Shown: positions 22,855-35,252, counted from the first letter of the stretch. The stretch is DNA of 64,000 nucleotides from Protonemura montana (GCA_947568835.1 OX387612.1:5518001-5582000), one strand, 5' to 3'. Numbers and translations: made by a program. Notes: a model not told the origin generated them from the letters alone.

Positions 22855-24228
22855 TCACCTTAAAGTTGGATCTCTAGCTCACAGAAACATCTTAATTTCA
22901 CTGCATGTGATTGGAAGTCGTCATGGCAACAGTTTTAACAAAATGTTCAACTATAAGTTGGATCTCTAGCTCACAGAAACATCTGAATTTCACTGCATGT
23001 GATTGGAAGTCGTCATGGCAACAGTTTCAACAAAATGTTCAACTATAAGCTGGATCTCTAGCTCACAGAAACATCTGAATTTCACTGCATGTGATTGGAA
23101 GTCGTCATGGCAACAGTTTCAACAAAATGTTCAACTATAAGTTGGATCTCTAGCTCACAGAAACATATGAATTTCACTGCATGTGATTGGAAGTCGTCGT
23201 GGCAACAGTTTCAACAAAATGCTCAACTATAAGTTGGATCTCTAGCTCACAGAAACATCTGAATTTCACTGCATGTGATTGGAAGTTGTCATGGCAACAG
23301 TTTCAACAAAATTTCGAACTATAAGTTGGATCTCTAGCTCATAGAAGCATATGCATTTCACTGCATGTGATTGGAAGTCGTCATGGCAACAGTTTCAACA
23401 AAATGTTCAACTATAAGTTGGATCTCTAGCTCACAGAAACATCTGAATTTCACTGCTTGTGATTGGAAGTCGTCATGGCAACAGTTTCAACAAAATTTTC
23501 AACTATAAGTTGGATCTCTAACTCACAAAAACATCTGAATTTCACTGCATGTGATTGGAAGTCGTCATGGCAACAGTTTCAACAAAATGTTCAACTATAA
23601 GTTGGATCTCTAGCTCACAGAAACATATGAATTTCACTGCATGTGATTGGAAGTCGTCGTGGCAACAGTTTCAACAAAATGTTGAACTATAAGTTGGATC
23701 TCCAGCTCACAGAAACATATGAATTTCACTGCATGTGATTGGAAGTCGTCATAGCAACAGTTTCAACAAAATGTTCAACTATAAGTTGGATCTCTAGCTC
23801 ACAGAAACACATGAATTTCACTGCATGTGATTGGAAGTTGTCATGGCAACAGTTTCAACAAAATTTCGAACTATAAGTTGGATCTCTAGCTCATAGAAGC
23901 ATATGCATTTCACTGCATGTGATTGGAAGTCGTCATGGCAACAGTTTCAACAAAATGTTCAACTATAAGTTGGATCTCTAGCTCACAGAAACATCTGAAT
24001 TTCACTGCTTGTGATTGGAAGTCGTCATGGCAACAGTTTCAACAAAATGTTCAACTATAAGTTGGATCTCTAACTCACAGAAACATATGAATTCCACTGC
24101 ATGTGATTGGAAGTCGTCATGGCAACAGTTTCAACAAAATTCCGAACTATAAGTTGGATCTCTAACTCACAGAAACATCTGAATTTCACTGCATGCGATT
24201 GGAAGTCGTCATAGCAACAGTTTCAACT
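22855..24228 (+). repeat. 92-bp satellite array (~15 copies) with higher-order structure
   Basis: The unit contains agttggatctctagctcac, agaaacatctgaatttcac, tgcatgtgattggaagtcg and tcatggcaacagtttcaac. A two-unit variant block (catagaagcatatgcat followed by a unit with ctgcttgtgattgg) recurs about 549 bp apart (~23.33 and ~23.88 kb), indicating a six-unit higher-order repeat. Single diverged units occur elsewhere in the window. Confidence 0.95.
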
Positions 24229-25180
24229 AAAACTTTAACTAGGAGGCGAGATTTTGGTAAAACCAGACCTAAGTGGTTACATATAAAGAGATTAAAATCA
24301 TATTTATTATCATTAACTTTAAAAATTCTTATACGAGATGTGGCTAATTAAAGACCTTACTTTAACTGCCAGTTAAAAACGCATTCAATGATCACAGCCA
24401 ATCAAATTCTTCTATTTTAATTCAAACTTCTGGTTGCATGTTTAACTGGACATATTAAAACTGGGAATAATTATTAGAAATTTGCATAATTTCCATGCAT
24501 TTCATTGCTTTTGTTTAGATTTACTAGCGCTCAAAGTACCTGATCACATTTATTGATCATTTTCATTAGTGCGTCGTTATGGTATCGGTTAATAAATATA
24601 TAATATAACATTCTGTATGGTTGCCCATCCAATACCTGACTCAGCGCAGTGTTGCTTAACTTCAGTGATCAAATAATAATCTATCAGATAAAATGTTTAA
24701 TATATAACAAAATTCTCCGGGTAAGGGAGCGTTCTTTTTCAATTAATCTTTTCCGTTAGAGTATTCTATTTCAAGCCTAGGCGGTAATTTAAAAATATTT
24801 CACTTTCAGATGAAAACAGATATAAAAAAATGTCTAGGTCTTGGCACAAAGGCAGTGCCAGCCCAACTTTAGCAGACATGGGGCAAGTTTGAAACAAAAC
24901 TGGATTGGTTTTGGCATCGGGGCAAAAAAATCTGCGATATCAATTCATAAATAACTTTCCATGAAAAGATAGCTTATCGAAATGGCAGAAATATTTGACT
25001 TTGATAAAAATAAAATATGTTTTTTTTCTTAAAATCTGCATTGACTTTAATTTGAAGTTAATAAAAAGTTGAAACTGTAAATCTTTAACTTCTTCTAGCT
25101 CTTCTCTACAAGGGTAGTTAGTTGATAAGAAGAGGTGAAGTCAAAATCGCAACACTAATGTTGATAATGTCTGCGCGGAA
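24229..25180. other. AT-rich sequence with one SINE fragment
   Basis: Apart from the SINE head at 24616-24671 no feature was recognised. Confidence 0.5.
24616..24671 (-). mobile_element. 5S-rRNA-derived SINE, copy 6, head fragment only
   Basis: On plus it reads cccatccaatacctgactca, gcgcagtgttgcttaac, ttcagtgatc. This is the reverse complement of the 5S box A to box C region. Body and tail are absent. Confidence 0.75.
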
Positions 25181-25184
25181 CATT

Positions 25185-25325
25185 TTAATTTATTTCAATT
25201 TATTTCTTTATAGCCCGAGTAAATTACAAACTGGTAACTGGCTAATGAGCTCGTCAGTTCATGTACAATGTTACATAACAAAATAACACATTCAAATACA
25301 TATTGTTTTCATTGATTTAGTGACC
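25185..25325 (-). mobile_element. Possible LINE 3' end
   Basis: Read on the minus strand the sequence has acattgtacatgaactgacg, then cgggctataaagaaataaat and an AAT-rich end. This resembles the 3' terminus of an insect non-LTR retrotransposon. No coding part is attached, so the call is tentative. Confidence 0.25.
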
Positions 25326-26180
25326 GCCCGGGAAAAAAAACCAACGTCATTTAAAAAATTCAAAAAATAATTTAGTTATTCTTCGCAGATATCTTCAATG
25401 TGAGACTGGTTTACGCTCAATAATGCTTATCTCAACGATCAACAATTGATAAACATGTATCAATATTTTGAGTCGTAATGCATGATTTAGTTGTAAAGTT
25501 GTTGTAAAGGACGGCCGCCAGCGCCATCGGGTGGCACCTACCAGTGCCACGTATTGCCGGCCTCGTTTGCTCAGCAGAATATTAAAAAACAGATCTGTAA
25601 CTCTGACTAGCTTTAAACTCAGTGGTCTCACATTTGCAAAATGAAGGAAACTATTCGGCGAAATTATAGATGGCATTATAAAGGAGCTCATTACTAAAAC
25701 GTTTTACATTTTCCATATTGAACTAACTTGAATGTGATCAGCCAACTCTTTAAAAATGTATATGCAGACCACGTCAGATCACTAAACCCAAAACTAATAA
25801 AACCAGAAAATACCGAGATTTCAACCAACAATTTCAAAACAAATTTACATGACACACATGAATCACACGTGACAGGCAACGAACCAATAATAACAAGCGG
25901 AATTAATAACTTTCCCGCCAAATGATAATTGCTCTAGTAAACAACAATCGGACACATCGGGTTCTGTCTCTATCGACCTGTCCATTGGTTATTCAAATGT
26001 TAATTAGTGCTTTCCGGACATCGTTAATGAGCCACGTTTCCGGTTGGTATACGTTTATAGCACCCCGTACGAATCCTAATGAGGTATGATTCAATTGCAT
26101 TGTGGCCAATTGGCCAGAAGACACTGTTGTAATTTTTTAAATACCAGATCACGAATCTGTGTCAGTGTTTGATTGATTTG
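25326..26180. other. Unassigned sequence
   Basis: A GC-rich patch at 25505-25570 includes the 7-bp hairpin gtggcac-ctacca-gtgccac. Frames at 25395-25921 on both strands are not supported by splice sites or motifs. Confidence 0.4.
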
Positions 26181-26500
26181 TTGTGTTTAACGACGCACTG
26201 TTTTGACAATGTGTTTTGTGGCAGTGATGACGTTTGTGATGCGGTTGATTATGATGAATGTAACTCTACGAAAAAGAAAATGGGAAAATGGTGCCGGCAC
26301 GTTGTCTACTCCTGTCGAAAAGCACCAAAAGGACCTGGCTTAACGTCCCTTCTGAAGGACGGTACAACGCGAACAACATGATTCCTGCACAAATCCATGC
26401 TGTCGAGAGGTTGATAAACAAGGCAAGTACTAACTATAATTTCTCCAAACTCTCTCCTTAGTTGCTTAACTTCGGTGATCTCACGAGAATTGGTGTCAGA
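26181..26500 (-). mobile_element. 5S-rRNA-derived SINE, copy 7
   Basis: A nearly complete minus-strand copy with tail, body and a shortened head. Much of the box C region of the head is deleted. The body is diverged. Confidence 0.8.
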
Positions 26501-26918
26501 ATCAGTTTGCCCATTTATGCAATTAGGTCATTAATACAGTTAACTTCTTGATTTCTAAATAAAGCTACTATGTTGACAGAAATACTATAATTGTACTGCA
26601 TATTAAAATAAATCTTCATTAGTTATATTTTAATAACTGTGACCTGATTATTTCCTTGATAAATTTTGGTCGAGTTTTGTTAAGCTGTTAACTACTGGCA
26701 AAAGGTAAATCGACAAAAAAGAAACGTTTTACCAAATAATGCAATTAAAACTATGAAAACAACGAACGGTTTATTTGTAAACAGTACGCACGGATGTAAA
26801 TCATGTGCAGGTTTATCTCATGGTTTAGTGAATTCAGTCTGTGTACTTTTTACAATTACAGAGAATTGTGGAGAATTGGAGAATAGAGGAATTGTGGGAT
26901 TGAGAATTCTACATTTAC
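26501..26918. other. AT-rich sequence, nothing assigned
   Basis: No supported feature. Confidence 0.5.
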
Positions 26919-27116
26919 GGTCTAGACGGTGAGAGAAGACACCAGCACAAGGACTGTCCCCTGCATTGCTAAAGTCTAGCCCGTGAGGGAAGATACCAGC
27001 ACAAGGGCTGACCCCTGCATTGCTACAGTCTAGCCCGTGAGAGAATATACCAGCACAAGGACAGTCCCTGCATTGCTACAGTCTAGCCCGTGAGAGAAAC
27101 TACCAGCTCAAGGACA
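26919..27116 (+). repeat. 54-bp tandem repeat (~3.6 copies)
   Basis: The unit contains gtctagcccgtgagagaa, taccagcacaagga and cccctgcattgctaca. Copies differ at several positions and the last is partial. Confidence 0.9.
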
Positions 27117-27689
27117 CAAGGCATAGAGTTTTAGTGAAATAAATAAAACAGTGAAAACTACAACCATGAAACATAAAATCAAAACTACAATCAAACGTAA
27201 AAACCTAACAAAATTGTCAAAAGCCAGTCTATTTAGGTGATCGTACGATTTCATTAGCAGCACCTGTCGTTGTCTCGACTTTCAATGTAGCGGCGAGCTG
27301 GATTATCTACTTCCAGTTTAATCCACGGAATTGAAATCACGGCTTCATTTCAACCAGCAGCTACGCTTCAGAAAATTCGAACCAAAACAAGGATGGTTCG
27401 TGAACAAATGTATACTTTCCCCAGTTATAAACATGTAGATATGTGAAGTTAAGCGGCATGAATTTAAAAATGTATGTCTAAACCTGTCTACGTGTGTTTT
27501 ATTAAACTCGATGTTTACTTTAAGCTGGATTAAAAAAATTTATGTTTCTCTTTTTAAATGTTCTTTATTAGTTTAATAAGCAAAGCGAGATTTTAATTTT
27601 CTCTGAAAAATTATATATATTTTATGCTTTCAACAGTGTTTGTAATTATATATTGATAACTTGGTAGATAAACGAAGTTGGGAAGATGT
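27117..27689. other. AT-rich sequence, nothing assigned
   Basis: No supported feature; a GC-richer patch lies at 27240-27410. Confidence 0.5.
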
Positions 27690-27936
27690 TGACAAAAGCT
27701 TTTAAAACTAGGTTTTGAATGCTAAGTGAAGAACAACTAAATTTCTTAACGTTTCGTAACTTGGGTCTATTACTTTATCAAGGGTGAATAGGGTTATTTA
27801 TAAAGTAACAGGTACACGTTACGAAAAGTTGGGAAATTTAGTTGTTCTTCACTTGGCATTCAAAACCTAGTTAAAATAGATTTAGTAAAAACGAGTTCTA
27901 AGATTAGATAAAGTAGACATGAGTCTAAAAACTATA
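27690..27936 (-). mobile_element. Palindromic retroposon (hammerhead-like family), copy 4
   Basis: Both palindrome arms are present, more diverged than at 5.4 kb (ttttgaatgctaagtgaag and ttcacttggcattcaaaa), followed by the unique arm ending agacatgagtct. On the plus strand the core reads TATAA-A-GTAAC...GTTAC-GAAAA, so the hammerhead-like residues have decayed. Confidence 0.7.
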
Positions 27937-28062
27937 AGGATAGATGCTTATGGAAAACCATACGGAATGACTTTTGACCAATTGTGAAAAAAAATCTTCC
28001 AAAGCATCTTAATAGGTATTGTGATGGTCATCAAATAGTTTTCACAAAAATTCCTGGAAATC

Positions 28063-28407
28063 TACGGTTTGGCGAGTTGGAAACACCGGTTCTCATGAGA
28101 TCACCACAATTAAGCAACACTGCGCTGAGTCAGGTATTAGATAGGTGACCATCATACACACGACCAGTTCTGTTCGGGAGAGAGGTTGGAAGGATGAAAG
28201 TTAGTACAGCAACTTCACTCGCCTTGTTTATCAACCTCTCGACAGCTTGGATTTGTGGAGGAATCCTGTTGTTCGCGTTGTACCGTCTTTCGGAAGGAAC
28301 GTTAAGCCAGTGATCCTCTTGGTGCTCTTCGACAGGAGCTGGCCGTTAATTGGCGGAGGGCCCATAAAGTCCGTTGTCAAAACAGTGCGTCTTTAAGCTC
28401 CACAAAT
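28063..28407 (+). mobile_element. 5S-rRNA-derived SINE, copy 8, internally deleted
   Basis: It has a full 5S-like head (ggtttggcgagttggaaac, gagatcaccacaattaagc) and body. It then jumps from the caggagctggc region to the tail, deleting the TCATC-rich stretch. Confidence 0.85.
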
Positions 28408-28825
28408 TAATTAAAACAAATTGTACTGTATTTAAAAAAAAAAAATCAATGGAAATGTATTTTAAAAAATCTTGCCTTATGTTCATCTTAAGAAAATCCA
28501 TGAAGCTTTCACCTGGAGTTTGATCGATAACGACAAAATAGAATCACGTGATTTAAAGAGATATTTTGAAAGGATTATAACTCGACGGCCATATATATGA
28601 TCGTTTAACAAAATGGTCGAACATTTTCTGTCAAACTCCAATCGTAATTCATATCAGCTTTGTAAATGTGACCCAACGGAATATGATGCGGGGTTATTTA
28701 TTACTAAAAACGTTTAAAAACGGTTTGTGATAACGTTGTGCAATTGCGTTTAATATTCGTTTCAATTTGAAGTTTACGATTGAAGTGTAAACTATTTAAG
28801 TTCCAGTATTAAAATTGTCTGAACT
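28408..28825. other. AT-rich sequence, nothing assigned
   Basis: No supported feature. Confidence 0.5.
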
Positions 28826-28930
28826 CCTAGATAAAGTGAGAATAAAATCAATTGCAATGGCAACAACCAATCATAGGCAGTGAAAGTCAACCGTTTCTTT
28901 GAGTTTGAAGCTTCACTTATTGAAAAGTAT
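28826..28930 (-). repeat. Diverged single unit related to the 92-bp satellite
   Basis: In reverse complement the stretch shares agaaac, ctttcactgcctatgattgg and ttgttgccattgcaatt with the satellite unit and with 56886-56965. It appears to be one member of an old dispersed family from which the array grew. Confidence 0.45.
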
Positions 28931-29282
28931 AGTAATACCAGGTCTTAGCTGACTTAACTACTGAGGAATTTCTTCCAGATTTCAGCTGATAAAATTTGCC
29001 GCCACTGTTTGCTATCTTATTTCTAGAAATCCATCTTATATTTTTATGTGCTTACTTCAATTTGACATGAATAACGCAAGCAGTTTTAATGAAACGTAAA
29101 GATGATACAAGGGGCAAAGTGAAATTTAAATATCCAATTACTTTGTCAAGTTTAATTCGTCATGTCTAAGTGTTCTTGTTGATGACGAAAGCAAAAAAGA
29201 CAAGCAAACCTTTTAAAGCCAGACGATATTAAAATTATTCTCTCAAATTTCGCGAAATGAAATACTTTTTTTTATTGTTTTA

Positions 29283-29575
29283 GATTTTAAGCTTGGAATA
29301 TGAGAAATGGACAAGATGAAGACCAAGATATACATGGAAATGTTTCCTCTACAATGAGATGTGGAGGAAAGAGGTGGAAAATGGAATGAAGTAGAAGAGG
29401 AATAAAGATGGCTAGACAAAGAGATATGGAAAAAGTTGGTGAATATAAAGGAAAATGAAAATGGGCATGAAGAAGACGAAAAAGAATTTGGAATAATCAA
29501 GTTAAACGCCATAAATTGAATATTTTCTATCTGTTGTTATAAATGGATGAAAAATAAATAAATCGATTTAAAAAA
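29283..29575 (+). mobile_element. LINE 3' end, copy 2 (5'-truncated)
   Basis: It is alignable along its whole length with 6604-6872 (ttttaagcttggaatatgag, gatgtggaggaaagaggt, gaatgaagtagaa). The coding end is degraded by indels, and the same AT-rich tail ends in aaaataaataaatcgattt. Confidence 0.65.
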
Positions 29576-29734
29576 AATGTGTGCTGTAAACGAAAGCCGA
29601 AAAATGTTAAGAAAGATGTAAGAAAATCGGTGTAAACATAGGGGAAAACCTTGCCATGAAAGTGCAAGTCAAGGATCTGCTGTAATTTCAATGAGTCGGG
29701 ACTGAAACGCAGAACTATAAATCTTTCAAACTAA

Positions 29735-29900
29735 AGTGTGTCACAGACAAAATGGTTTTTCTCCTGGGAAAATGTAGTCTTGATAAAATGCACTAAAATC
29801 CTTGCAAAAAGGACATGTCCAATTAGCTCAATTGGTTAGAGCATCACCCGTGACATGTGGAGAACGTTGTTCGATTCCCCGTTTTGGCATCAATATTTAA
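29735..29900 (+). mobile_element. tRNA-derived SINE with tRNA-like region at 29818-29889
   Basis: The A-box-like tagctcaattggttagagc and the B-box-like gttcgattcccc are spaced as in tRNA. They are preceded by cactaaaatccttgcaaaa, shared with the copy at 57.7 kb. The acceptor and anticodon stems do not fold properly, so it is not a functional tRNA gene. Confidence 0.6.
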
Positions 29901-31246
29901 CCTATGTTTCAAATGATAAAATACTTTGCCTGTTCTTACCATTTGCAATTTAAATCAGATTTTTCAATGTCAAGCGTATTTAATTACTTTTTTTTAGAAA
30001 ATGGGAATTTGGGTGGAGAAAGCACTGATCAGAATTTATTTACAATTACTGATCATGTGCATTAATGGCATTAATGTGCCAGACGGTAATCAATTTTACC
30101 AACATCGAACTGAGCTGAGTTAAACCTCAATTTATATATAAAATTCATCAATACTTAATTTCCGATATAGTTGTAAAAAATACACGAATAAAATGAACAC
30201 TGAAATGAGGGAATAATTTTAAAACTATAACTACGAGGATTTAAATTTTAAGCCCTTTTTTGAGTAAAAAAAAAATAGTTTCAGACAAAATATTGACGTT
30301 TTGAACTCTGTGCTTAAAACTAGAATTTTCTAAATGAATATGTTTGGTCTAAATTTACTTGCTTGATGTTTATTTTATTGATAGCTGAGTTTCAGCTAAG
30401 ATTAGTCTTATTTAGTCTAAATCTGTGTAATATTGCAGTTTTTAACAAATAAAACAAATCCCCACAAAGGTGCCTAGAGCTAAAAATTCTAACTTACGCT
30501 ATAAACTTTAATTTTTCTACAAGCTTAATGAGCATTTCTTGCTAAATCTTTAAAAATCTTTCAGAATCTTCTTGTTTAATTAGTCTTTACTTACTCTTAC
30601 CATTCAAAATGTCAAAGTAAACTAACAACCAAACCTTAAAAGACTTAAAGTTTGTAATTTTTTTTTTGCCGAGTCATCAAAACTTTCTCAACTCGACCAT
30701 AGAGTTTGGCGTCTAGTCGTCGCCGCATTAAGCCGACTCTTGTTAACTGCGAGTTAAATCGGGGGGAAGTAACTCTGTGTTAGGCCCGGCTTCGAAATCA
30801 TACGCCCTGAAATATAACTCAATACACAGGGAGCGATTACGGCTGTATCACTCGCTCAGTAGGCGTGCCGTTGATATTTATTGCCAAGAAAGGCAAAAAA
30901 AAAAGGAGAAAAAAAATCGGAGAAAAGTTTGTATTCGTTGGAGGATGGTTAGAGAACGATACTAGCGGCAATCAGAGAAATCTCGAGGTGATTTTTCAAC
31001 ACGACAGAAAATGAAATGTCGCCAGGGGTCTTGACACGATCTTGACTGATCTGCATATAAGATGAGTTATCTTTCTTCAGTTAAAAAGCATTGAAAGTCG
31101 AGTTCGCGAACAAAAGAAGCGAGGTCAGTCTAGCATAATGCCAAAATAAAAAAAATAAAAGTCTTTTTGTATTTTTTTTCCGACTGTTTTCTTTCTTGAT
31201 GACGGGAGAGCACTAAGATGTCCGAAGATGCCTCTGAAAAATATAG
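29901..31246. other. AT-rich sequence, GC-richer towards the right end
   Basis: No gene was recognised. The stretch 30690-31120 is GC-richer and leads up to the 70-bp array, an arrangement reminiscent of the receptor A promoter next to array 2, but no splice donor or transcript evidence is visible. Confidence 0.4.
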
Positions 31247-32200
31247 CCGTCGCCTCTGTCCTAGACATTCCGTGACAGGGTGCTTGTTTCGCTCCACGCA
31301 AAGGAGCGGACACTCGCCGTCGCCTCTGTGCTGGACATTCCGTGACAGGGTGCTTGTTTCGCTCCACGCAAAGGAGCGGATACTCGCCGTCGCCTCTGTA
31401 CTGGACATTCCGTGACAGGGTGCTTGTTTCGCTCCACGCAAAGGAGCGAACACTCGCCGTCGTCTCTGTGCTGGACATTCCGTGACAGGGTGCTTGTTTT
31501 GCTCCATGCAAAGGAGCGGACACTCGCCGTCGCCTTTGTGCTGGACATTCCGTGACAGGGTGCTTGTTTCGCTCCATGCAAAGAAGCGGACACTCGCCAT
31601 CGCCTCTGTGCTGGACATTCCGTGACAGGATGCTTGTTTCGCTCCACACAAAGGAGCGGACACTCGCCGTCGCCTCTGTGCTGGACATTCCGTGACAGGG
31701 TGCTTGTTTCGCTGCACGCAAAGGAGCGGACACTCGCCGTTGCCTCTGTGCTGGACATTCCGTGACAGGGTGCTTGTTTCGCTCCACGCAAAGGAGCGGA
31801 CACTCGCCGTCGCCTCTGTGCTGGACATTCCGTGACAGGGTGCTTGTTTCGCTCCACGCAAAGGAGCGGACACTCGCCGTCGCCTCTGTGCTGGACATTC
31901 CGTGACAGGGTGCTTGTTTCGCTCCACACAAAGGAGGGGACACTCGCCGTCGCCTCTGTGCTGGACATTCCGTGACAGGGTGCTTGTTTCGCTCCACGCA
32001 AAGGAGCGGACACTCGCCATCGCCTCTGTGCTGGACATTCCGTGACGGGGTGCTTGTTTCGCTCCACGCAAAGGAGCGGACACTCGTCGTCGCCTCTGTG
32101 CTGGACATTCCGTGACAGGGTGCTTGTTTCGCTCCACGCAAAGGAGCGGACACTCACCGTCGCCTCTGTGCTGGACATTCCGTGACAGGGTGCTTGTTTT
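31247..32200 (+). repeat. 70-bp CpG-rich satellite, array 1 (~13.6 copies)
   Basis: The unit contains actcgccgtcgcctctgtgc, tggacattccgtgacaggg, tgcttgtttcgctccacgc and aaaggagcgg, with seven CpGs per unit. The long minus-strand open frames here (up to ~340 codons in all three registers) are by-products of a stop-free repeat. I do not regard them as genes. It lies within the inferred intron 1 of receptor A. Confidence 0.97.
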
Positions 32201-32988
32201 AAAGTGGTTATAAAGATAATTACTTTCATATGCTTTGAATCAAAGTTTTTGGTCACATTGATCGCACCTTGCTTAAGAGCGAAATAGGCAACGGTTGGGA
32301 CTCCTCAGTTGAGACCTCGTTTCTTTTATCTTTGTAACTCTTTCATGTTCTGTTCTTCACCAAACTTATCTCTATCAAGGAACGTTTTGTTTTCTTATCA
32401 AAACTCGTGTTAAACGACAATGTCGACTTCAGGACTCAGACGGCCAACGTCGTCGGTGAAATCGCGACCCTCAGGGCCGAAGTGATTGGAATTTCAGAGA
32501 GGCGGTTAGTCCATGATTGGGCTGTGAATAGGACATAGACCCTGGGGGGCGATGGAAACGATAAACTTTACAAGGGGGGAGGGGGGAATAGCGGATAGTG
32601 TCACGAAAGAAGGATGGAAAACTAAATGGTTGTCTCTCTCTACGAAAACGAAAACTTAATTGTTGTTGTCGTAGAAAGTTTGCGGAGAATTGTTTTGTTG
32701 AGTTGTTTATTTTTCACGGTTGGATGATTTGAAGAATGGATGGTGTTCTTTAGTAATATTTTTTTTTGTATCGATTTGTTTTTGAGGGCTAAAAAAGTGA
32801 AGTGTATTTAATTTGGTTGGTGCACCAAATAGGAATTGTATTTGGTGGAATTTACTGTAAATTGCAAATGCTTGCAATAGGTTGAATATTTTACCAATAG
32901 AAACACTAATAATCTTTCAAAATTAGGTTTCCAAATTCTCTTGGAACTAAGATCCTGTAATAAAGGTTCTGTCAAATTAGCTCAAATA
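32201..32988. other. Unassigned sequence with a tRNA-SINE tail remnant
   Basis: The segment aattgcaaatgcttgcaata followed by ...attttacc at 32858-32906 resembles the tRNA-derived SINE tail on the minus strand. A GC-richer open stretch at about 32410-32530 lacks good splice sites. Confidence 0.4.
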
Positions 32989-33345
32989 AATAGCCATCAC
33001 ACACATGATCAGTTCTGTTTGACAGAGAGGTTAGAGGGATGAAATTTAGTACAGCAACTTCATTCGCCTTGCTTATCAACCTCTCGACAGCATGGATTTG
33101 TGGAGGAATCCTGTTGTTCGCGTTGTACCGTCCTTCGGAAGGATCTTAAAGCCGGTGGTCCCCTTGATGCTCTTCGACAGGAGTAGGCTACGTGCCTGCA
33201 CCGGGTTTACCCTCCTCCCTTCTATTCTAGGTTAGGTTCATCATCATCCTCATCATCATCTACTTATTCACCGACGTCATTAGACGCAGTGCCGCATGGC
33301 CAGATGTCAAAACAGTGCGTCGTTAAACACCACAAATAATAATAG
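32989..33345 (+). mobile_element. 5S-rRNA-derived SINE, copy 9, head truncated
   Basis: The copy begins just after box C (ccatcacacacatgatcag) and is otherwise complete through the body, the TCATC-rich stretch and the tail cagtgcgtcgttaaacacca, ending in an (AAT)n-like tract. Confidence 0.88.
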
Positions 33346-34820
33346 CAACACCAACGGCAGTTCAAGTCCAATTATTTAGAGGTTTTTTGCGAAAAAAAAA
33401 TGCATTCTTTGATGACACGTCAGAATGTTTGACGATAGAAAAGCATTCCGCAACGATCGAAAGAATTGAAACGTGGTGTACAAACGTTGACGCTCAATTT
33501 AGTTTGAAATTCAATCTTTGAGCTCTTTGCCGAGTTCATTTACGGGAGATTTTAATGATTTGTGAGCCGCTGTTAGCTCACTAATGAGGTTGGTATTTTG
33601 AACAACTTTCTATATGAATTATCTAATTTAATGGGTTACTACATTCGGTTTTCTTTTCAAGTTTCCTTGCAAAATCGATTTTCATCAGTTTTCCTGGATA
33701 TGTAATGTCCTTTTCTTATTCTTGATCCAGTTTCAAAGTTCCAAGATAAGTGAGTTTATACTACATTATGTTTTTAAGCTCAGTTAAAAGATATTTCTAC
33801 ACGAATTTAACCTCAAATTATGCAAAAACACATCTATTTACATAAATGCTTTCATTACGAGCAAAATGTTTTAATAGTTTTCTAATTCTGTGCTACGGAA
33901 GTTTTCATGAAAGTTATTATAGCCAATAGGAAAATATTTTCACTGGCTCTCTTTTCTAATTTTCTTTGTGCAATTGGGAGCGAAATCAATTTTTACCGCC
34001 AATTTCTTTTTCAAGTTCTCTGCTCCAGTATCTTTAGATGCAAAGTTACATAGTAAAAATCACCATAAACATTGAAAAAAGGTCACAGTAATAAGGTCAC
34101 AATCTGTTGAGCAAGTCACAATAAAAGTGAAAAACGGTTCCAAAAAAATTATCAATGTTCGTTAATCTGTTTAGATAATATATTTATAAATAACAGTTTA
34201 ATATGATATTTTATACATTCTCTTCATTCGCGGACATAATTAAAAATCTCTCAAACTGTTCAGTACCTATTCCCAGTCACTCCAGCATTTGAAAGCCGTT
34301 TCTAGCTTCATCTTAGCTTTTTGATATCATGTGTAATTAAATATAATTGGACTTTCAAGTGTAGCAAACATTAAAATGGTAATTGGTGTAAAACGGTTTT
34401 GCTATTTTATGAGGTACCTGACTAAACGTTTCATCAGTCAAAAAATCACCGAAAAAATAGGTTTAAAACCACAAGAAATCCTTTTCGTTTTATATTTTAT
34501 CTCAGTAAGATCCCTTTTTTCCGATCTCTGGCTAAAAAGTTAACAGACAGTTAAAGGTTTGTCTTTATGGTTATATCCAATCAGGTACTTCAAATTGCAT
34601 CGTTACCGGAACCTAATTTGTTTTTTTGTTGTAAAAGTGGTATTTAGAAGAAGAAATATTAATTTAAAAAAATGTCAAACTAGCCCCAAGACACCAATAG
34701 AGTCAATGTAATTTTATTCTTAATTATTTAAAAATTAAGTAGAAAGTTCTTAATTTTCCAAATATTCTAATGATTACCAAATAAGTCTTAGCTAGCGTCT
34801 GAGCTGCGATATAATATTTA
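33346..34820. other. AT-rich sequence, nothing assigned
   Basis: No exon or repeat was recognised in this 1.5 kb. Confidence 0.5.
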
Positions 34821-35252
34821 TTTGTGGTGTTTAACGACGCACTGTTTTGACATCTAGCCATGCGGCTCTAGTCTAATGGCGTCGGTGAATAAGTGGATGA
34901 GGATGAGGGTGATGATGAACCTAACCTAGCCTAGAAGGGAGGAGGGGAAACCTGGTGCCGGCACGTAGCCTACTCCTGTCGAAGAGCACCAAGGGGACCA
35001 CCGGCTTAACGTCCCTTCCGAAGGACGGTACAACTCAAACAGCGGGATGCTTCCAGAAATCCATGCTGTCGAGAAGTTGATCAGCAAGGCAAGTGAATTT
35101 TCTATACTAACTTTCATCCCTCCTACCTCTCTCCCGAACAGAACTGGTCATGTGTATAATGGTCACCCATCCAATACCTGACTCAGCGCAGTGTTGCTTA
35201 ACTTCAGTGATCTAACGAGAACCAGTGTTTCCAACACGTCAAACCGTTCGGT
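34821..35252 (-). mobile_element. 5S-rRNA-derived SINE, copy 10, full length
   Basis: This minus-strand copy has a single complete head (ccatccaatacctgactcag, aacttcagtgatctaacgag, aacacgtcaaaccgttcgg on plus), body and tail. It is one of the most regular single-headed copies and a good reference for the family. Confidence 0.9.

Noticed and set aside
29818..29889. Possible functional tRNA gene
   Set aside because: A and B boxes are present but the acceptor and anticodon stems do not pair and the surrounding sequence recurs as a dispersed repeat, so it is part of a tRNA-derived SINE.
31125..32256. Open frames of up to 342 codons on the minus strand, also at 40368-41334 and 48977-50144
   Set aside because: They run through 70-bp satellite arrays, are open in all three registers and begin and end in unrelated sequence, so they are repeat artefacts rather than genes.
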